Positions 9,435-19,304 of a stretch of DNA of 64,000 nt are shown piece by piece. The stretch's first letter is position 1, and the number at the start of each line of letters is the position of its first letter. Where the stretch lies: positions 1 to 64,000 of the forward strand of contig NZ_LRUN01000037.1 of the NCBI RefSeq assembly GCF_001679645.1, written 5' to 3'. The DNA comes from Pseudomonas bananamidigenes (GTDB lineage Bacteria; Pseudomonadota; Gammaproteobacteria; Pseudomonadales; Pseudomonadaceae). The notes under the pieces are model-generated. The model did no database searches, was not told the origin of the DNA, and worked only from the letters and a program-made list of their open reading frames with translations. Position numbers and translations under genes: made by a program.

Positions 9435-10763
9435 ATGGCTAAGCAAGGTGCTCTCTCTGCGCTCGGCAAAGGCGGTATGTCTGAACTCTGGGCTCGTCTG
9501 CGTTTTCTGTTCCTGGCGATTATCGTCTACCGAATAGGCGCACACATCCCGGTTCCAGGTATCAACCCGGACCGACTCGCGGACCTGTTTCGACAGAATG
9601 AGGGGACCATTCTTAGCTTGTTCAACATGTTTTCCGGCGGCGCGCTGGAACGGATGAGCATCTTTGCACTGGGGATCATGCCGTACATTTCGGCATCGAT
9701 CATCATGCAGCTGATGACCGCCGTCAGCCCGCAGCTGGAGCAGTTGAAGAAGGAAGGTGAAGCTGGCCGTCGCAAGATCAGCCAGTACACCCGCTACGGC
9801 ACCGTCGTCCTCGCTCTCGTTCAGGCCATTGGCATGTCCATTGGTCTGGCGGGGCAGGGCGTTGCGTTCACTGGTGACTTTGGCTTCCATTTCGTCGCGG
9901 TATCCACGTTTGTGGCTGGCGCGATGTTCATGATGTGGCTGGGTGAGCAGATTACTGAGCGTGGTGTAGGCAACGGTATCTCGATGTTGATTTTTTCGGG
10001 TATCGTCGCCGGTCTTCCGAGAGCGATCGGGCAGTCTTTCGAGTCTGCGCGTCAGGGTGATATCAACATCTTCGCCCTGGTTGCCATCGGTTTGCTGGCA
10101 GTAGCGATTATCGGTTTCGTGGTGTTCATTGAGCGTGGCCAGCGTCGTATCGCTGTTCACTACGCCAAGCGTCAGCAGGGCCGCAAGGTTTTCGCTGCGC
10201 AGACCAGCCACCTGCCGCTGAAAGTGAACATGGCCGGTGTTATTCCGGCTATTTTCGCGAGCAGCATTCTGCTGTTCCCGGCTTCGCTGGGTGCCTGGTT
10301 CGGTCAGTCTGAAGGTATGGGCTGGTTGCAGGACATCTCGCAGTCGATCGCTCCTGGTCAGCCGTTGAATATTCTGCTGTTTAGTGCAGGGATTATTTTC
10401 TTCTGCTTCTTCTATACGGCGTTGATGTTCAATCCGAAAGACGTAGCGGAAAACCTGAAGAAGTCCGGTGCCTTTATTCCGGGCATCCGTCCAGGCGAGC
10501 AGTCTGCGCGCTACATTGATGGCGTTCTGACTCGTTTGACCATGTTCGGTGCTCTTTACATGACGGCCGTGTGTCTGTTGCCCCAGTTCCTGGTGGTTGC
10601 AGCAAACGTTCCGTTCTACCTTGGCGGGACCTCGTTGCTGATCGTGGTCGTGGTTGTGATGGACTTCATGTCCCAAGTACAATCGCACCTCGTTTCGCAC
10701 CAGTACGAATCCCTGATGAAGAAAGCCAACCTGAAGGGTTACGGCAGCGGCATGTTGCGCTGA
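9435..10763 (+). CDS. secY: Preprotein translocase channel subunit SecY
   Basis: Central pore of the SecYEG translocon in the inner membrane, which exports unfolded proteins with SecA and inserts membrane proteins with the ribosome. 442 residues with ten expected membrane segments. Recognisable parts are the plug region after the first segment ([12 protein letters not shown]), [12 protein letters not shown] and the C-terminal [17 protein letters not shown]. Starts right at the end of rplO and shares the spc transcript. Confidence 0.98.
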   Translation: MAKQGALSALGKGGMSELWARLRFLFLAIIVYRIGAHIPVPGINPDRLADLFRQNEGTILSLFNMFSGGALERMSIFALGIMPYISASIIMQLMTAVSPQLEQLKKEGEAGRRKISQYTRYGTVVLALVQAIGMSIGLAGQGVAFTGDFGFHFVAVSTFVAGAMFMMWLGEQITERGVGNGISMLIFSGIVAGLPRAIGQSFESARQGDINIFALVAIGLLAVAIIGFVVFIERGQRRIAVHYAKRQQGRKVFAAQTSHLPLKVNMAGVIPAIFASSILLFPASLGAWFGQSEGMGWLQDISQSIAPGQPLNILLFSAGIIFFCFFYTALMFNPKDVAENLKKSGAFIPGIRPGEQSARYIDGVLTRLTMFGALYMTAVCLLPQFLVVAANVPFYLGGTSLLIVVVVVMDFMSQVQSHLVSHQYESLMKKANLKGYGSGMLR

Positions 10764-10790
10764 GTACCCATAAGGTTCGAGGAGTTGGTG

Positions 10791-10907
10791 ATGAAAGTTC
10801 GTGCATCGGTGAAAAAGCTGTGCCGTAACTGCAAGATTATTCGCCGCGAAGGTGTTGTTCGAGTAATTTGCAGCGCGGAACCGCGTCACAAACAGCGCCA
10901 AGGCTGA
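10791..10907 (+). CDS. rpmJ: 50S ribosomal protein L36 (zinc type)
   Basis: A 38-residue frame, [15 protein letters not shown] and on to RHKQRQG. It has the zinc-ribbon ligands of the C+ form (Cys11, Cys14, Cys27, His32). The GAGGAG ribosome site lies about 7 bp upstream. Lies between secY and rpsM, the usual position. A zinc-free L36 paralog, if any, is outside this window. Confidence 0.95.
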
Positions 10908-10925
10908 GTGTGATTGTGCTTCAAG

Positions 10926-10949
10926 CCCGGCAGCTAGTGCGCTGCCGGG
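10926..10949 (+). terminator. Hairpin after rpmJ (partial terminator or processing site)
   Basis: A perfect 9-bp GC-rich stem (CCCGGCAGC / GCTGCCGGG) with a 6-base loop, 18 bp after rpmJ. The following bases (TTGATTATTTGTT) are T-rich but interrupted, so termination would probably be incomplete. Confidence 0.55.
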
Positions 10950-10978
10950 TTGATTATTTGTTATTACAGCGATATTAT
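10950..10978 (+). promoter_or_regulatory. Putative promoter before rpsM (alpha group)
   Basis: TTGATT (10950-10955), a 17-bp spacer and TATTAT (10973-10978), directly after the rpmJ hairpin and about 60 bp before rpsM. It would give rpsM-rpsK-rpsD-rpoA-rplQ their own transcript. The untranslated stretch down to 11037 is also where an S4-binding control element would be, but I could not confirm such a fold by eye. Confidence 0.5.
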
Positions 10979-11037
10979 CTCGCGCCCTATTTCTTGGCTT
11001 CCGGGGCGTAGGTAGCTGTCAATTGGAGTCCCACTGA

Positions 11038-11394
11038 ATGGCCCGTATTGCAGGCGTTAACATTCCAGATAACAAGCATACTGTTATCTCGCTGACCTAC
11101 ATCTATGGTGTTGGTCGCACTACTGCGCAGAAAATCTGTGCAGTGACTGGGGTAAACCCAGCAGCAAAGATCAAGGATCTGAGCGACGAGCAAATTGAAC
11201 AGCTGCGTGGCGAAGTGGCGAAGTTCACCACTGAAGGTGACCTGCGTCGCGAAATCAACATGAAAATCAAGCGCTTGATGGACCTCGGTTGCTATCGCGG
11301 TCTGCGTCATCGTCGTGGTCTGCCAGTACGCGGTCAGCGTACCAAGACCAACGCGCGTACCCGTAAAGGTCCGCGTAAGCCGATCCGCAAGTAA
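11038..11394 (+). CDS. rpsM: 30S ribosomal protein S13
   Basis: Small-subunit head protein forming intersubunit bridges and contacting P-site tRNA through its C-terminal tail. 118 residues, starting [19 protein letters not shown], with the basic tail [15 protein letters not shown]. First gene of the alpha group, 30 bp before rpsK. Confidence 0.98.
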   Translation: MARIAGVNIPDNKHTVISLTYIYGVGRTTAQKICAVTGVNPAAKIKDLSDEQIEQLRGEVAKFTTEGDLRREINMKIKRLMDLGCYRGLRHRRGLPVRGQRTKTNARTRKGPRKPIRK

Positions 11395-11424
11395 TCGCCC
11401 CAGCGAATCGACAGGAATTTAATC

Positions 11425-11814
11425 ATGGCAAAACCTGCTGCTCGTCCTCGTAAAAAAGTTAAAAAGACAGTGGTTGATGGCATCGCCCACATCCATGCCT
11501 CTTTTAACAACACAATCGTGACCATTACCGACCGTCAAGGTAACGCTCTTTCCTGGGCTACCTCCGGTGGTTCGGGTTTCCGCGGTTCCCGCAAGTCCAC
11601 CCCGTTCGCTGCTCAGGTAGCTGCTGAGCGTGCTGGTCAAGCTGCGCTGGAATACGGCCTGAAAAACCTCGACGTAAACGTCAAGGGCCCAGGTCCAGGT
11701 CGTGAATCCGCAGTCCGCGCTTTGAACGGCTGTGGCTACAAGATCGCCAGCATCACCGACGTGACGCCAATCCCGCACAACGGGTGCCGTCCGCCGAAGA
11801 AGCGCCGCGTGTAA
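11425..11814 (+). CDS. rpsK: 30S ribosomal protein S11
   Basis: Platform protein near the E site and the Shine-Dalgarno helix. 129 residues with the conserved [17 protein letters not shown] and the C-terminal [18 protein letters not shown]. In the standard position between rpsM and rpsD. Confidence 0.98.
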   Translation: MAKPAARPRKKVKKTVVDGIAHIHASFNNTIVTITDRQGNALSWATSGGSGFRGSRKSTPFAAQVAAERAGQAALEYGLKNLDVNVKGPGPGRESAVRALNGCGYKIASITDVTPIPHNGCRPPKKRRV

Positions 11815-11832
11815 TCCAGGAGATTGTAAAGA

Positions 11833-12453
11833 ATGGCTCGTTACATTGGTCCAAAATGCAAACTCGCTCGTCGCGAAGGCACCGATCTCTTCCTGAAGAG
11901 CGGCGTGCGCGCGATCGAATCGAAGTGCAACATTGAAGCAGCACCTGGTATCCACGGTCAGCGCCGCGGTCGCCAGTCCGACTACGGCACCCAACTGCGT
12001 GAGAAGCAGAAGGTTCGTCGTATCTACGGCGTTCTCGAGCGTCAGTTCAGCAGCTACTACAAAACTGCTGCAAGCAAGAAAGGTGCAACCGGTGAAAACC
12101 TGCTGCAACTGCTCGAATGCCGTCTGGACAACGTTGTATACCGTATGGGCTTTGGCTCGACTCGTGCCGAATCCCGTCAGCTGGTATCTCACAAGTCGAT
12201 CAGCGTTAACGGTCAAACCGTAAACGTTCCTTCGTACCAGGTTCGTGCTGGTGACGTGGTCGCTGTTCGCGAGAAAGCAAAAAATCAACTTCGCATTGTC
12301 CAAGCTCTCGATCTGTGTGCTCAACGTGGCCGCGTAGAGTGGGTAGAAGTAGACACTGAGAAGAAGTCGGGCGTTTTCAAGAACGTTCCTGCTCGCAGTG
12401 ATCTGTCCGCCGACATCAACGAAAGCCTGATTGTCGAGCTCTACTCCAAGTAA
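11833..12453 (+). CDS. rpsD: 30S ribosomal protein S4
   Basis: 16S assembly initiator and, in E. coli, repressor of the alpha operon. 206 residues. The S4 RNA-binding domain lies around residues 95-155 ([19 protein letters not shown], then [12 protein letters not shown]). Gap of 22 bp to rpoA. Confidence 0.98.
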   Translation: MARYIGPKCKLARREGTDLFLKSGVRAIESKCNIEAAPGIHGQRRGRQSDYGTQLREKQKVRRIYGVLERQFSSYYKTAASKKGATGENLLQLLECRLDNVVYRMGFGSTRAESRQLVSHKSISVNGQTVNVPSYQVRAGDVVAVREKAKNQLRIVQALDLCAQRGRVEWVEVDTEKKSGVFKNVPARSDLSADINESLIVELYSK

Positions 12454-12475
12454 GGGCTAGAAAATAGGTGCATCC

Positions 12476-13477
12476 ATGCAGATTTCGGTAAATGAGTTCC
12501 TGACACCCCGCCATATTGATGTGCAGGTTGTCAGTCCAACCCGCGCCAAGATCACTCTCGAGCCTCTCGAGCGTGGTTTCGGCCACACCCTGGGCAACGC
12601 GCTGCGCCGCATCCTGTTGTCCTCAATGCCCGGCTGCGCAGTAGTCGAGGCCGAGATTGACGGTGTGCTCCACGAGTACAGCGCCATCGAAGGTGTACAG
12701 GAAGACGTAATTGAAATCCTGTTGAACCTTAAAGGTCTGGCTATCAAGCTGCACGGCCGTGACGAAGTTACGCTGACCTTGTCGAAGAAGGGTTCGGGGG
12801 TGGTTACCGCTGCCGATATTCAGCTGGATCATGATGTCGAGATCGTTAATCCCGATCACGTAATCGCTAACCTGGCGTCTAACGGCGCCCTGAACATGAA
12901 GCTCACCGTAGCTCGTGGTCGTGGTTATGAACCAGCCGACTCGCGTCAGAGCGATGAAGACGAAAGCCGCAGCATCGGTCGCTTGCAGCTTGACTCTTCG
13001 TTCAGCCCGGTTCGCCGTATCGCATACGTGGTGGAAAACGCCCGTGTGGAACAGCGTACCAACCTGGACAAGCTGGTTATTGATCTGGAAACCAACGGTA
13101 CTCTGGATCCTGAAGAGGCTATCCGTCGTGCTGCAACCATCCTGCAACAGCAGTTGGCTGCGTTCGTGGACCTCAAAGGTGACAGTGAGCCAGTGGTTGT
13201 CGAGCAGGAAGACGAGATCGATCCGATCCTGCTTCGCCCGGTTGACGATCTGGAACTGACTGTACGTTCGGCTAACTGCCTTAAGGCGGAAAACATCTAC
13301 TACATCGGCGACCTGATTCAGCGTACCGAAGTAGAGCTGTTGAAGACTCCGAACCTGGGCAAGAAATCCTTGACTGAAATCAAGGACGTTCTGGCCTCCC
13401 GCGGTCTGTCCCTCGGCATGCGCCTCGACAACTGGCCGCCTGCAAGTCTTAAGAAGGACGACAAGGCGACTGCCTGA
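12476..13477 (+). CDS. rpoA: RNA polymerase alpha subunit
   Basis: Dimerises to seed RNA polymerase assembly, and its C-terminal domain binds UP elements and activators. 333 residues. N-terminal assembly domain about 1-235 ([17 protein letters not shown]), an acidic linker, then the C-terminal domain from about residue 250 with [19 protein letters not shown]. Arg264 here corresponds to the DNA-contacting Arg265 of E. coli. Sits between rpsD and rplQ. Confidence 0.99.
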   Translation: MQISVNEFLTPRHIDVQVVSPTRAKITLEPLERGFGHTLGNALRRILLSSMPGCAVVEAEIDGVLHEYSAIEGVQEDVIEILLNLKGLAIKLHGRDEVTLTLSKKGSGVVTAADIQLDHDVEIVNPDHVIANLASNGALNMKLTVARGRGYEPADSRQSDEDESRSIGRLQLDSSFSPVRRIAYVVENARVEQRTNLDKLVIDLETNGTLDPEEAIRRAATILQQQLAAFVDLKGDSEPVVVEQEDEIDPILLRPVDDLELTVRSANCLKAENIYYIGDLIQRTEVELLKTPNLGKKSLTEIKDVLASRGLSLGMRLDNWPPASLKKDDKATA

Positions 13478-13519
13478 TCGTCGTAATCACCGAACGTAGT
13501 GTTTGGTAAGGAATGAACC

Positions 13520-13906
13520 ATGCGTCATCGTAAAAGTGGTCGCCACCTGAGCCGCACCAGCTCGCACCGCAAGGCCATGTTCCAAAACATGGCTGTGTCG
13601 CTGTTCGAGCACGAGCTGATCAAAACTACTCTGCCAAAAGCCAAAGAACTGCGCCGCGTTGCCGAGCCGCTGATCACTCTGGCCAAGACAGACAGCGTTG
13701 CTAACCGTCGTCTGGCTTTCGACCGTACTCGTTCGAAAGCTATCGTTGGTAAGCTCTTCAACGACCTGGGCAAGCGTTACGCTACCCGTGAGGGTGGCTA
13801 CCTGCGCATCCTCAAGTGCGGTTTCCGCGCTGGCGACAACGCGCCTATGGCGTATGTCGAACTGGTTGATCGTGCTGTCGGCGGTGAAGCTGTATCCGCT
13901 GAGTAA
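13520..13906 (+). CDS. rplQ: 50S ribosomal protein L17
   Basis: Large-subunit protein at the tunnel exit, 128 residues, opening [20 protein letters not shown]. Last gene of the ribosomal cluster. A terminator follows 21 bp after the stop. Confidence 0.98.
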   Translation: MRHRKSGRHLSRTSSHRKAMFQNMAVSLFEHELIKTTLPKAKELRRVAEPLITLAKTDSVANRRLAFDRTRSKAIVGKLFNDLGKRYATREGGYLRILKCGFRAGDNAPMAYVELVDRAVGGEAVSAE

Positions 13907-13927
13907 GACGTCAGTCTGAAACAAAAA

Positions 13928-13952
13928 ACCGGGCCCAGTGCCCGGTTTTTTG
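13928..13952 (+). terminator. Terminator of the ribosomal protein cluster
   Basis: Stem ACCGGGC / GCCCGGT around a CCAGT loop, flanked by an A-run before and a T-run after it. Ends the rpsJ-rplQ cluster before katA. Confidence 0.9.
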
Positions 13953-14143
13953 TGTCTGTAAGAAATGCGCCGTTCGTACAAGCTTCTACCCTGTTGAGGT
14001 CTGCACTATATGCCGGGGTTGATCGTTAGTAATTTTCTATTGATAGTCATGAGTTAATGAATTTGTGACTGTCATAGTGATGATCGATACTCCCAACAAG
14101 CCGATTAGCCGGCAGTTCAAGACTGACAGAGGAAGAAGATCGC

Positions 14144-15598
14144 ATGAGCCAGAACAAGACGCTTACGACTGCCAGCGGCGCGCCTGTCGCCGACAACCAG
14201 AACTCCCGTTCCGCCGGGCCGCGTGGTCCATTGCTGCTCGATGATTTTCACTTGATCGAGAAGCTTGCCCACTTCAACCGGGAGAACATTCCGGAGCGCC
14301 GTGTTCACGCCAAAGGCTCGGGCGCCTACGGTACTTTCACCGTTACACGCGATATCACGCAGTACACCAGCGCCAAGCTGTTTTCTGCTGTAGGCAAGCA
14401 GACACCGACTTTCCTGCGTTTCTCTACGGTGGGTGGTGAACGCGGATCGGCTGACACCGAGCGTGATCCTCGTGGATTCGCTCTGAAGTTCTATACCGAA
14501 GAAGGTAACTGGGACATCGTTGGTAACAACACTCCGGTGTTCTTTATTCGTGATCCACTGAAATTCCCCGACTTTATCCACACCCAGAAGCGTCTGCCGC
14601 AAAGCAACCTGAAAAGTGCGCAGATGATGTGGGATTTCTGGTCGCACTCACCCGAAGCGCTGCACCAGGTCACCATCCTGTTTTCTGATCGCGGCATTCC
14701 GGACGGCTACCGCCATATGCATGGTTTCGGCAGTCATACTTACAGCCTGATCAACGCACAAGGTGAGCGTCATTGGGTGAAGTGGCACTACAAGACCATG
14801 CAGGGAATCAAGAATCTCGCCCCGGCTGAGGCGGCACGCCTGGCAGGCACAGATCCAGACTACGCACAACGTGACCTGTTCGAGGCCATCGAGCGCGGTG
14901 ATTTTCCGAAATGGAGCGTGTGCATCCAGATCATGACCGAAGCCCAGGCCGCGGCGCATTACGAGAACCCGTTTGACGTGACCAAAACCTGGTCGCAGAA
15001 GGAGTTCCCGTTGATCGAAGTCGGTGAGCTTGAGTTGAATCGCAATCCGCTGAATTACTTTGCTGAAGTCGAGCAAGCCGCGTTCGGCCCAAGCAACATG
15101 GTGCCAGGCGTAGGCCTTTCGCCGGATCGCATGCTGCAAGGTCGAGTGTTCGCTTATGCCGATGCGCATCGCTACCGTGTAGGCACCAATCACCAGCAAC
15201 TGCCGGTGAACGCTCCGCGCAGTCCGGTGAATACCTACCAGCGCGATGGCTCGATGGCATTCGGCAGTAACGGCGGTGCGACCCCCAATTACGAGCCGAA
15301 CAGTTACGTGGAGTCGCCGAAACAGGCGCCGCACTACGCCGAACCCGCACTGGCCTTGAACGGTGCTGCTGATCGCTACGATCACCGGGAAGACACCGAT
15401 TACTACAGCCATGCCGGTGCACTGTTCCGTTTGATGAGCGAAGAGCAGAAAGCTCTGCTGGTCAGCAATATCGCGGGTGCGATGGCAGGTGTTTCGAGTG
15501 ACGTGGTAGACCGTCAGTTGCAGCATTTCCACAAGGCCGACCCGGCGTATGGAGAAGCGATCGCAAAGCTGCTCAACGTACAGCTTAACGAAGTCTAA
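14144..15598 (+). CDS. katA: Monofunctional haem catalase
   Basis: Converts hydrogen peroxide to water and oxygen in the cytoplasm. 484 residues, small-subunit clade length. Catalytic His55 lies in [13 protein letters not shown], the active-site motif. The haem-ligand motif RVFAYADAH places the axial tyrosine at residue 338. [10 protein letters not shown] also matches the family. A GAGGAAGAAG ribosome site precedes the ATG. The gene stands alone: terminators lie before and after it. The 237-bp upstream region probably holds its promoter. Synteny matches P. aeruginosa rplQ-katA-ferritin. The paralog name is by position. Confidence 0.95.
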   Translation: MSQNKTLTTASGAPVADNQNSRSAGPRGPLLLDDFHLIEKLAHFNRENIPERRVHAKGSGAYGTFTVTRDITQYTSAKLFSAVGKQTPTFLRFSTVGGERGSADTERDPRGFALKFYTEEGNWDIVGNNTPVFFIRDPLKFPDFIHTQKRLPQSNLKSAQMMWDFWSHSPEALHQVTILFSDRGIPDGYRHMHGFGSHTYSLINAQGERHWVKWHYKTMQGIKNLAPAEAARLAGTDPDYAQRDLFEAIERGDFPKWSVCIQIMTEAQAAAHYENPFDVTKTWSQKEFPLIEVGELELNRNPLNYFAEVEQAAFGPSNMVPGVGLSPDRMLQGRVFAYADAHRYRVGTNHQQLPVNAPRSPVNTYQRDGSMAFGSNGGATPNYEPNSYVESPKQAPHYAEPALALNGAADRYDHREDTDYYSHAGALFRLMSEEQKALLVSNIAGAMAGVSSDVVDRQLQHFHKADPAYGEAIAKLLNVQLNEV

Positions 15599-15610
15599 AC
15601 GAGAAGCAGA

Positions 15611-15634
15611 ACCGCCCTCATTAGGGCGGTTTTT
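15611..15634 (+). terminator. Terminator after katA
   Basis: An 8-bp stem (ACCGCCCT / AGGGCGGT) with a CATT loop followed by four further T residues, 13 bp after the katA stop. Confidence 0.9.
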
Positions 15635-15747
15635 GCGTTATTTAACCTGCTTTTCTCAGAATATCTTCGCTTTTATTGCGCGAAGTAAGTGACCTTGCAG
15701 CCAGGTTGGTTCAAACTACAGACTTTCAAGAAGGGAGATGTAGGGCG

Positions 15748-16215
15748 ATGCAAGGCCACCCAGACGTTATCGATTACCTCAACACGTTGCTGACCGGCGA
15801 ACTGGCTGCGCGTGACCAATATTTCGTTCACTCGCGGATGTATGAGGACTGGGGATTCACCAAGCTCTACGAACGAATCAACCACGAGATGGAAGAAGAA
15901 GCCGGTCATGCTGACGCTTTGATGCGCCGCATTCTGATGCTCGAAGGCACGCCGCGCATGCGCCCGGATGATCTGGATGTCGGCACCACGGTGGAAACCA
16001 TGCTCGAAGCGGATCTGCGCCTGGAGTACAAGGTGCGTGCCGCACTGTGCAAAGGCATCGAGCTGTGCGAGAAGCACGGCGACTACGTAAGCCGCGATAT
16101 CCTCAAGCTTCAGTTGCACGACACTGAAGAAGATCACACCTACTGGCTGGAAAAGCAGTTGGGCCTGATCAAGCTGATCGGTATCCAGAACTATCTGCAA
16201 TCCCACACCTCCTGA
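15748..16215 (+). CDS. ftnA: Bacterial ferritin FtnA (often labelled bacterioferritin BfrA)
   Basis: Iron-storage four-helix protein forming a 24-subunit shell. Start at ATG 15748 ([19 protein letters not shown]), 155 residues. An open frame back to 15676 is unconserved. Ferroxidase ligands are visible: Glu18, Glu50 and His53 (EEAGHADAL), plus later acidic residues (DTEEDH). Aligned with E. coli bacterioferritin, the haem-binding Met52 is Ala51 here, so haem binding is not expected. The closely similar P. aeruginosa protein (PA4235) was reclassified as ferritin FtnA for the same reason. Lies directly after katA, linking iron and peroxide handling. Confidence 0.88.
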   Translation: MQGHPDVIDYLNTLLTGELAARDQYFVHSRMYEDWGFTKLYERINHEMEEEAGHADALMRRILMLEGTPRMRPDDLDVGTTVETMLEADLRLEYKVRAALCKGIELCEKHGDYVSRDILKLQLHDTEEDHTYWLEKQLGLIKLIGIQNYLQSHTS

Positions 16216-16233
16216 TTGCAGCTGCTACAAAAA

Positions 16234-16269
16234 AGCCCCTGTCACTGATGAAGTGACAGGGGCTTTTTC
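16234..16269. terminator. Bidirectional terminator between ftnA and uvrA
   Basis: A 13-bp stem (16234-16246 with 16252-16264) around a short loop, with A residues on one side and T residues on the other. It can stop transcripts from ftnA (plus) and uvrA (minus), which converge here. Confidence 0.9.
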
Positions 16270-16280
16270 ATGCCCGTCAA

Positions 16281-19114
16281 TCAGGCTCTATCGCGGATCA
16301 GCAGCGGCTTGAGGTAATGGCCGGTATGAGATTGCTTCATCTCGGCCACTTCCTCCGGCGTACCGGTAGCAATGATCTGCCCGCCTTTCGAGCCACCCTC
16401 CGGGCCGAGATCGACCAGCCAGTCGGCGGTCTTGATCACGTCGAGGTTATGTTCGATCACGACCACGGTGTTGCCGTGGTCGCGCAGGCGATGCAGCACA
16501 TCGAGCAGTTGCTGGATATCCGCGAAGTGCAGGCCGGTGGTCGGCTCATCGAGGATGTACAGGGTCTTGCCGGTGTCGCGCTTGGACAGCTCGCGAGACA
16601 ACTTGACCCGCTGGGCCTCACCACCGGACAGCGTCGTGGCCGACTGCCCGAGCTTGATGTACGACAGACCCACATCCATCAGCGTCTGCAGCTTGCGCGC
16701 CAGCGCCGGCACCGCGTCGAAGAACTCCCGCGCTTCCTCGATCGTCATCTCGAGGGTTTCGTGGATGCTCTTGCCCTTGTATTTGATTTCCAGGGTTTCG
16801 CGGTTGTAGCGCTTGCTCTTGCACACGTCGCACGGCACGTAGATGTCCGGCAGGAAGTGCATTTCCACCTTGATCAGGCCATCGCCCTGGCAGGCCTCGC
16901 AACGACCGCCCTTGACGTTGAACGAGAAGCGCCCCGGGCCATAACCACGGGAGCGGGACTCGGGCACGCCGGCGAACAGTTCGCGGATCGGCGTAAACAG
17001 GCCCGTATAGGTCGCCGGGTTGGAGCGTGGTGTGCGCCCGATCGGGCTCTGGTCGATATCGACAACCTTGTCCAGATGCTCCAGACCCTTGATGCTGTCG
17101 TGGGCCGCAGCTTCCAGGGTGGTCGCACCGTTGAGTGCCGTGGCGCTCAGGGGGAACAGCGTGTTGTTGATCAGCGTCGACTTGCCCGAGCCGGAAACGC
17201 CGGTCACGCAGGTCAGCAGGCCGATCGGAATCTCCAGATCGACGTTGCGCAGGTTGTTGCCACGAGCGCCCTTGAGCGAGAGCACCTGCTTCTTGTTGCG
17301 TGGTGTGCGTTTGGCCGGCACTTCGATCTTGACCCGGCCCGACAGGTATTTGCCGGTCAGCGAATCCGGGTGCGCCATGACTTCGTCCGGCGTGCCTTCG
17401 GCGACGATCTGTCCGCCATGAACCCCGGCACCCGGCCCGATATCCACGACGTAGTCGGCCAGACGGATCGCGTCCTCATCGTGCTCGACCACGATCACCG
17501 TGTTACCGATGTCGCGCAGATGCTTCAGGGTGCCGAGCAGGCGGTCGTTGTCGCGCTGGTGCAGGCCGATGGACGGCTCATCGAGGATGTACAGAACCCC
17601 GACCAGTCCGGCGCCGATCTGACTGGCCAGACGAATCCGCTGGGCTTCGCCGCCGGACAGGGTATCGGCGCTGCGATCCAGCGACAGGTAGTCCAGCCCC
17701 ACGTTGACCAGGAACTGCAGGCGCTCGCGGATTTCCTTGAGAATCTTGTCGGCGATTTCGCCCCGGCGGCCGGTCATTTTCAGCTCGCCGAAGTAGTCGC
17801 AGGCGTCGCCAATCGGCAGGTTGGTCACCGCCGGCAGCGTTTTCTCGCCAACCCACACGTGTCGCGCTTCGCGTCGCAGGCGGGTACCGCGGCAGTCCGG
17901 GCAGGACTGGGTGCTGAGGAACTTCGCCAGTTCTTCGCGCACGCTCGCCGATTCGGTTTCACGGTAACGGCGCTCAAGGTTGGGCACGATGCCTTCGAAC
18001 GGGTGCGAGCGCTTGACGATGTCGCCGCGATCATTGAGGTACTTGAAATCGACGTTCTGCGAACCGCTGCCGTGCAGGATGTACTTCTGCTGGTCGGCCT
18101 TCAGCTCGTTGAAAGGTTTTTCCAGGCTGAACCCGTAGTGTGCAGCCAGCGAGCCAAGCATCTGGAAGTAGTAGACGTTGCGCCGGTCCCAGCCGCGTAT
18201 CGCGCCTTCGGCCAGGGTCAGTTCGCCGTTGACCAGGCGTTTGATGTCGAAGAACTGTTTCACCCCCAGGCCATCGCAGGTCGGGCAGGCGCGGCCGGGT
18301 TGTTGAAGGAAAACAGTTTGGGTTCCAGCTCGCTGATCGCGTGGCCGCAGATCGGGCAGGCGAAGCGCGCGGAAAAGATCATTTCTTCGCCCGGCTCGTC
18401 GTCCATCGGCGCCACCAGGGCGATGCCGTCCGCCAGCTTCAGGGCGGTCTCGAAGGACTCGGCCAGACGCTGCTGCAGATCGGCGCGAACCTTGAAGCGG
18501 TCGACTACCACCTCGATCGTGTGCTTCTTCTGTTTGTCGAGCTTCGGCAGTTCGTCTAGCTCGCAGAGCCGACCGTTGACCCGTGCCCGGACGAAACCCT
18601 GGGCGCGCAGCTCTTCGAACACCGACAGATGTTCGCCCTTGCGTTCGCGGATCACCGGTGCGAGCAGCATCAGCTTGCTGCCTTCCGGCTGGGCCAGCAC
18701 CAGGTCGACCATCTGGCTGACGGTCTGGGCTTCCAGCGGGATGTCGTGATCGGGGCAGCGCGGTGTACCGACGCGTGCATACAGCAGGCGCAGGTAGTCG
18801 TAGATTTCGGTGATGGTGCCGACCGTGGAGCGCGGGTTGTGCGAGGTCGACTTCTGTTCGATGGAAATGGCGGGTGACAGACCTTCGATGGTGTCGACGT
18901 CGGGTTTTTCCATCATCGACAGGAACTGCCGGGCATAGGCCGACAGGGATTCGACATAGCGGCGCTGACCTTCGGCGTACAGCGTGTCGAAAGCCAGGGA
19001 CGACTTGCCGGATCCGGACAGGCCGGTGATGACGATCAGTTTGTCCCGTGGCAGGGTCAGGTCGATGTTCTTCAGGTTGTGGGTACGGGCCCCACGTATC
19101 AGGATCTTGTCCAA
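16281..19114 (-). pseudogene. uvrA: Excinuclease ABC subunit A, interrupted by a one-base frameshift
   Basis: UvrA is the damage-recognising ATPase of nucleotide excision repair. The N-terminal part reads from a TTG at 19114 ([20 protein letters not shown], Walker [10 protein letters not shown]) to about residue 274. The rest lies in another frame and runs to the stop at 16281 ([18 protein letters not shown] twice, C-terminal RDRA). Total span is 2834 nt, exactly one base short of a 944-residue UvrA. The shift falls near 18292 in a GC-rich run, between the two CXXC pairs of the first zinc module (CPIC and CPTC). Read literally, translation stops after 284 residues. A sequencing or assembly error is the likeliest cause; a true mutation would make a repair-deficient strain. 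Confidence 0.9.
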
Positions 19115-19304
19115 AGTGGCCTCGCTCGGCGGGCTTCGAAAACACAGGAGTATACGGCCAAATACTGGATGGATGCACACTATCGAATGAAGGGTTTTCT
19201 CCTTGCATGAAGAGAATTTCATCTGTACGTGGCAAAGCGTCGCGATATACCCCGTCTTTCGATGGGACTGGTAGAATCGCCGCCGGTTCACACGAGGTTT
19301 TTCC

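Noticed and set aside
8727..10901. A 724-codon minus-strand open frame opposite rpmD-rplO-secY
   Set aside because: Shadow frame over conserved ribosomal genes and secY.
14031..14080. Possible OxyR site upstream of katA (CTAT and ATAG elements)
   Set aside because: The ATAG and CTAT elements are not at the spacing of the OxyR motif. Only isolated tetramers match.
16317..18749. An 810-codon plus-strand open frame opposite uvrA
   Set aside because: Shadow of uvrA. The minus strand encodes both ATPase domains and zinc modules.
19140..19190. Possible LexA box between uvrA and the MFS gene (CTGGATGGATGCACAC)
   Set aside because: Lacks the required CTG-N10-CAG symmetry.
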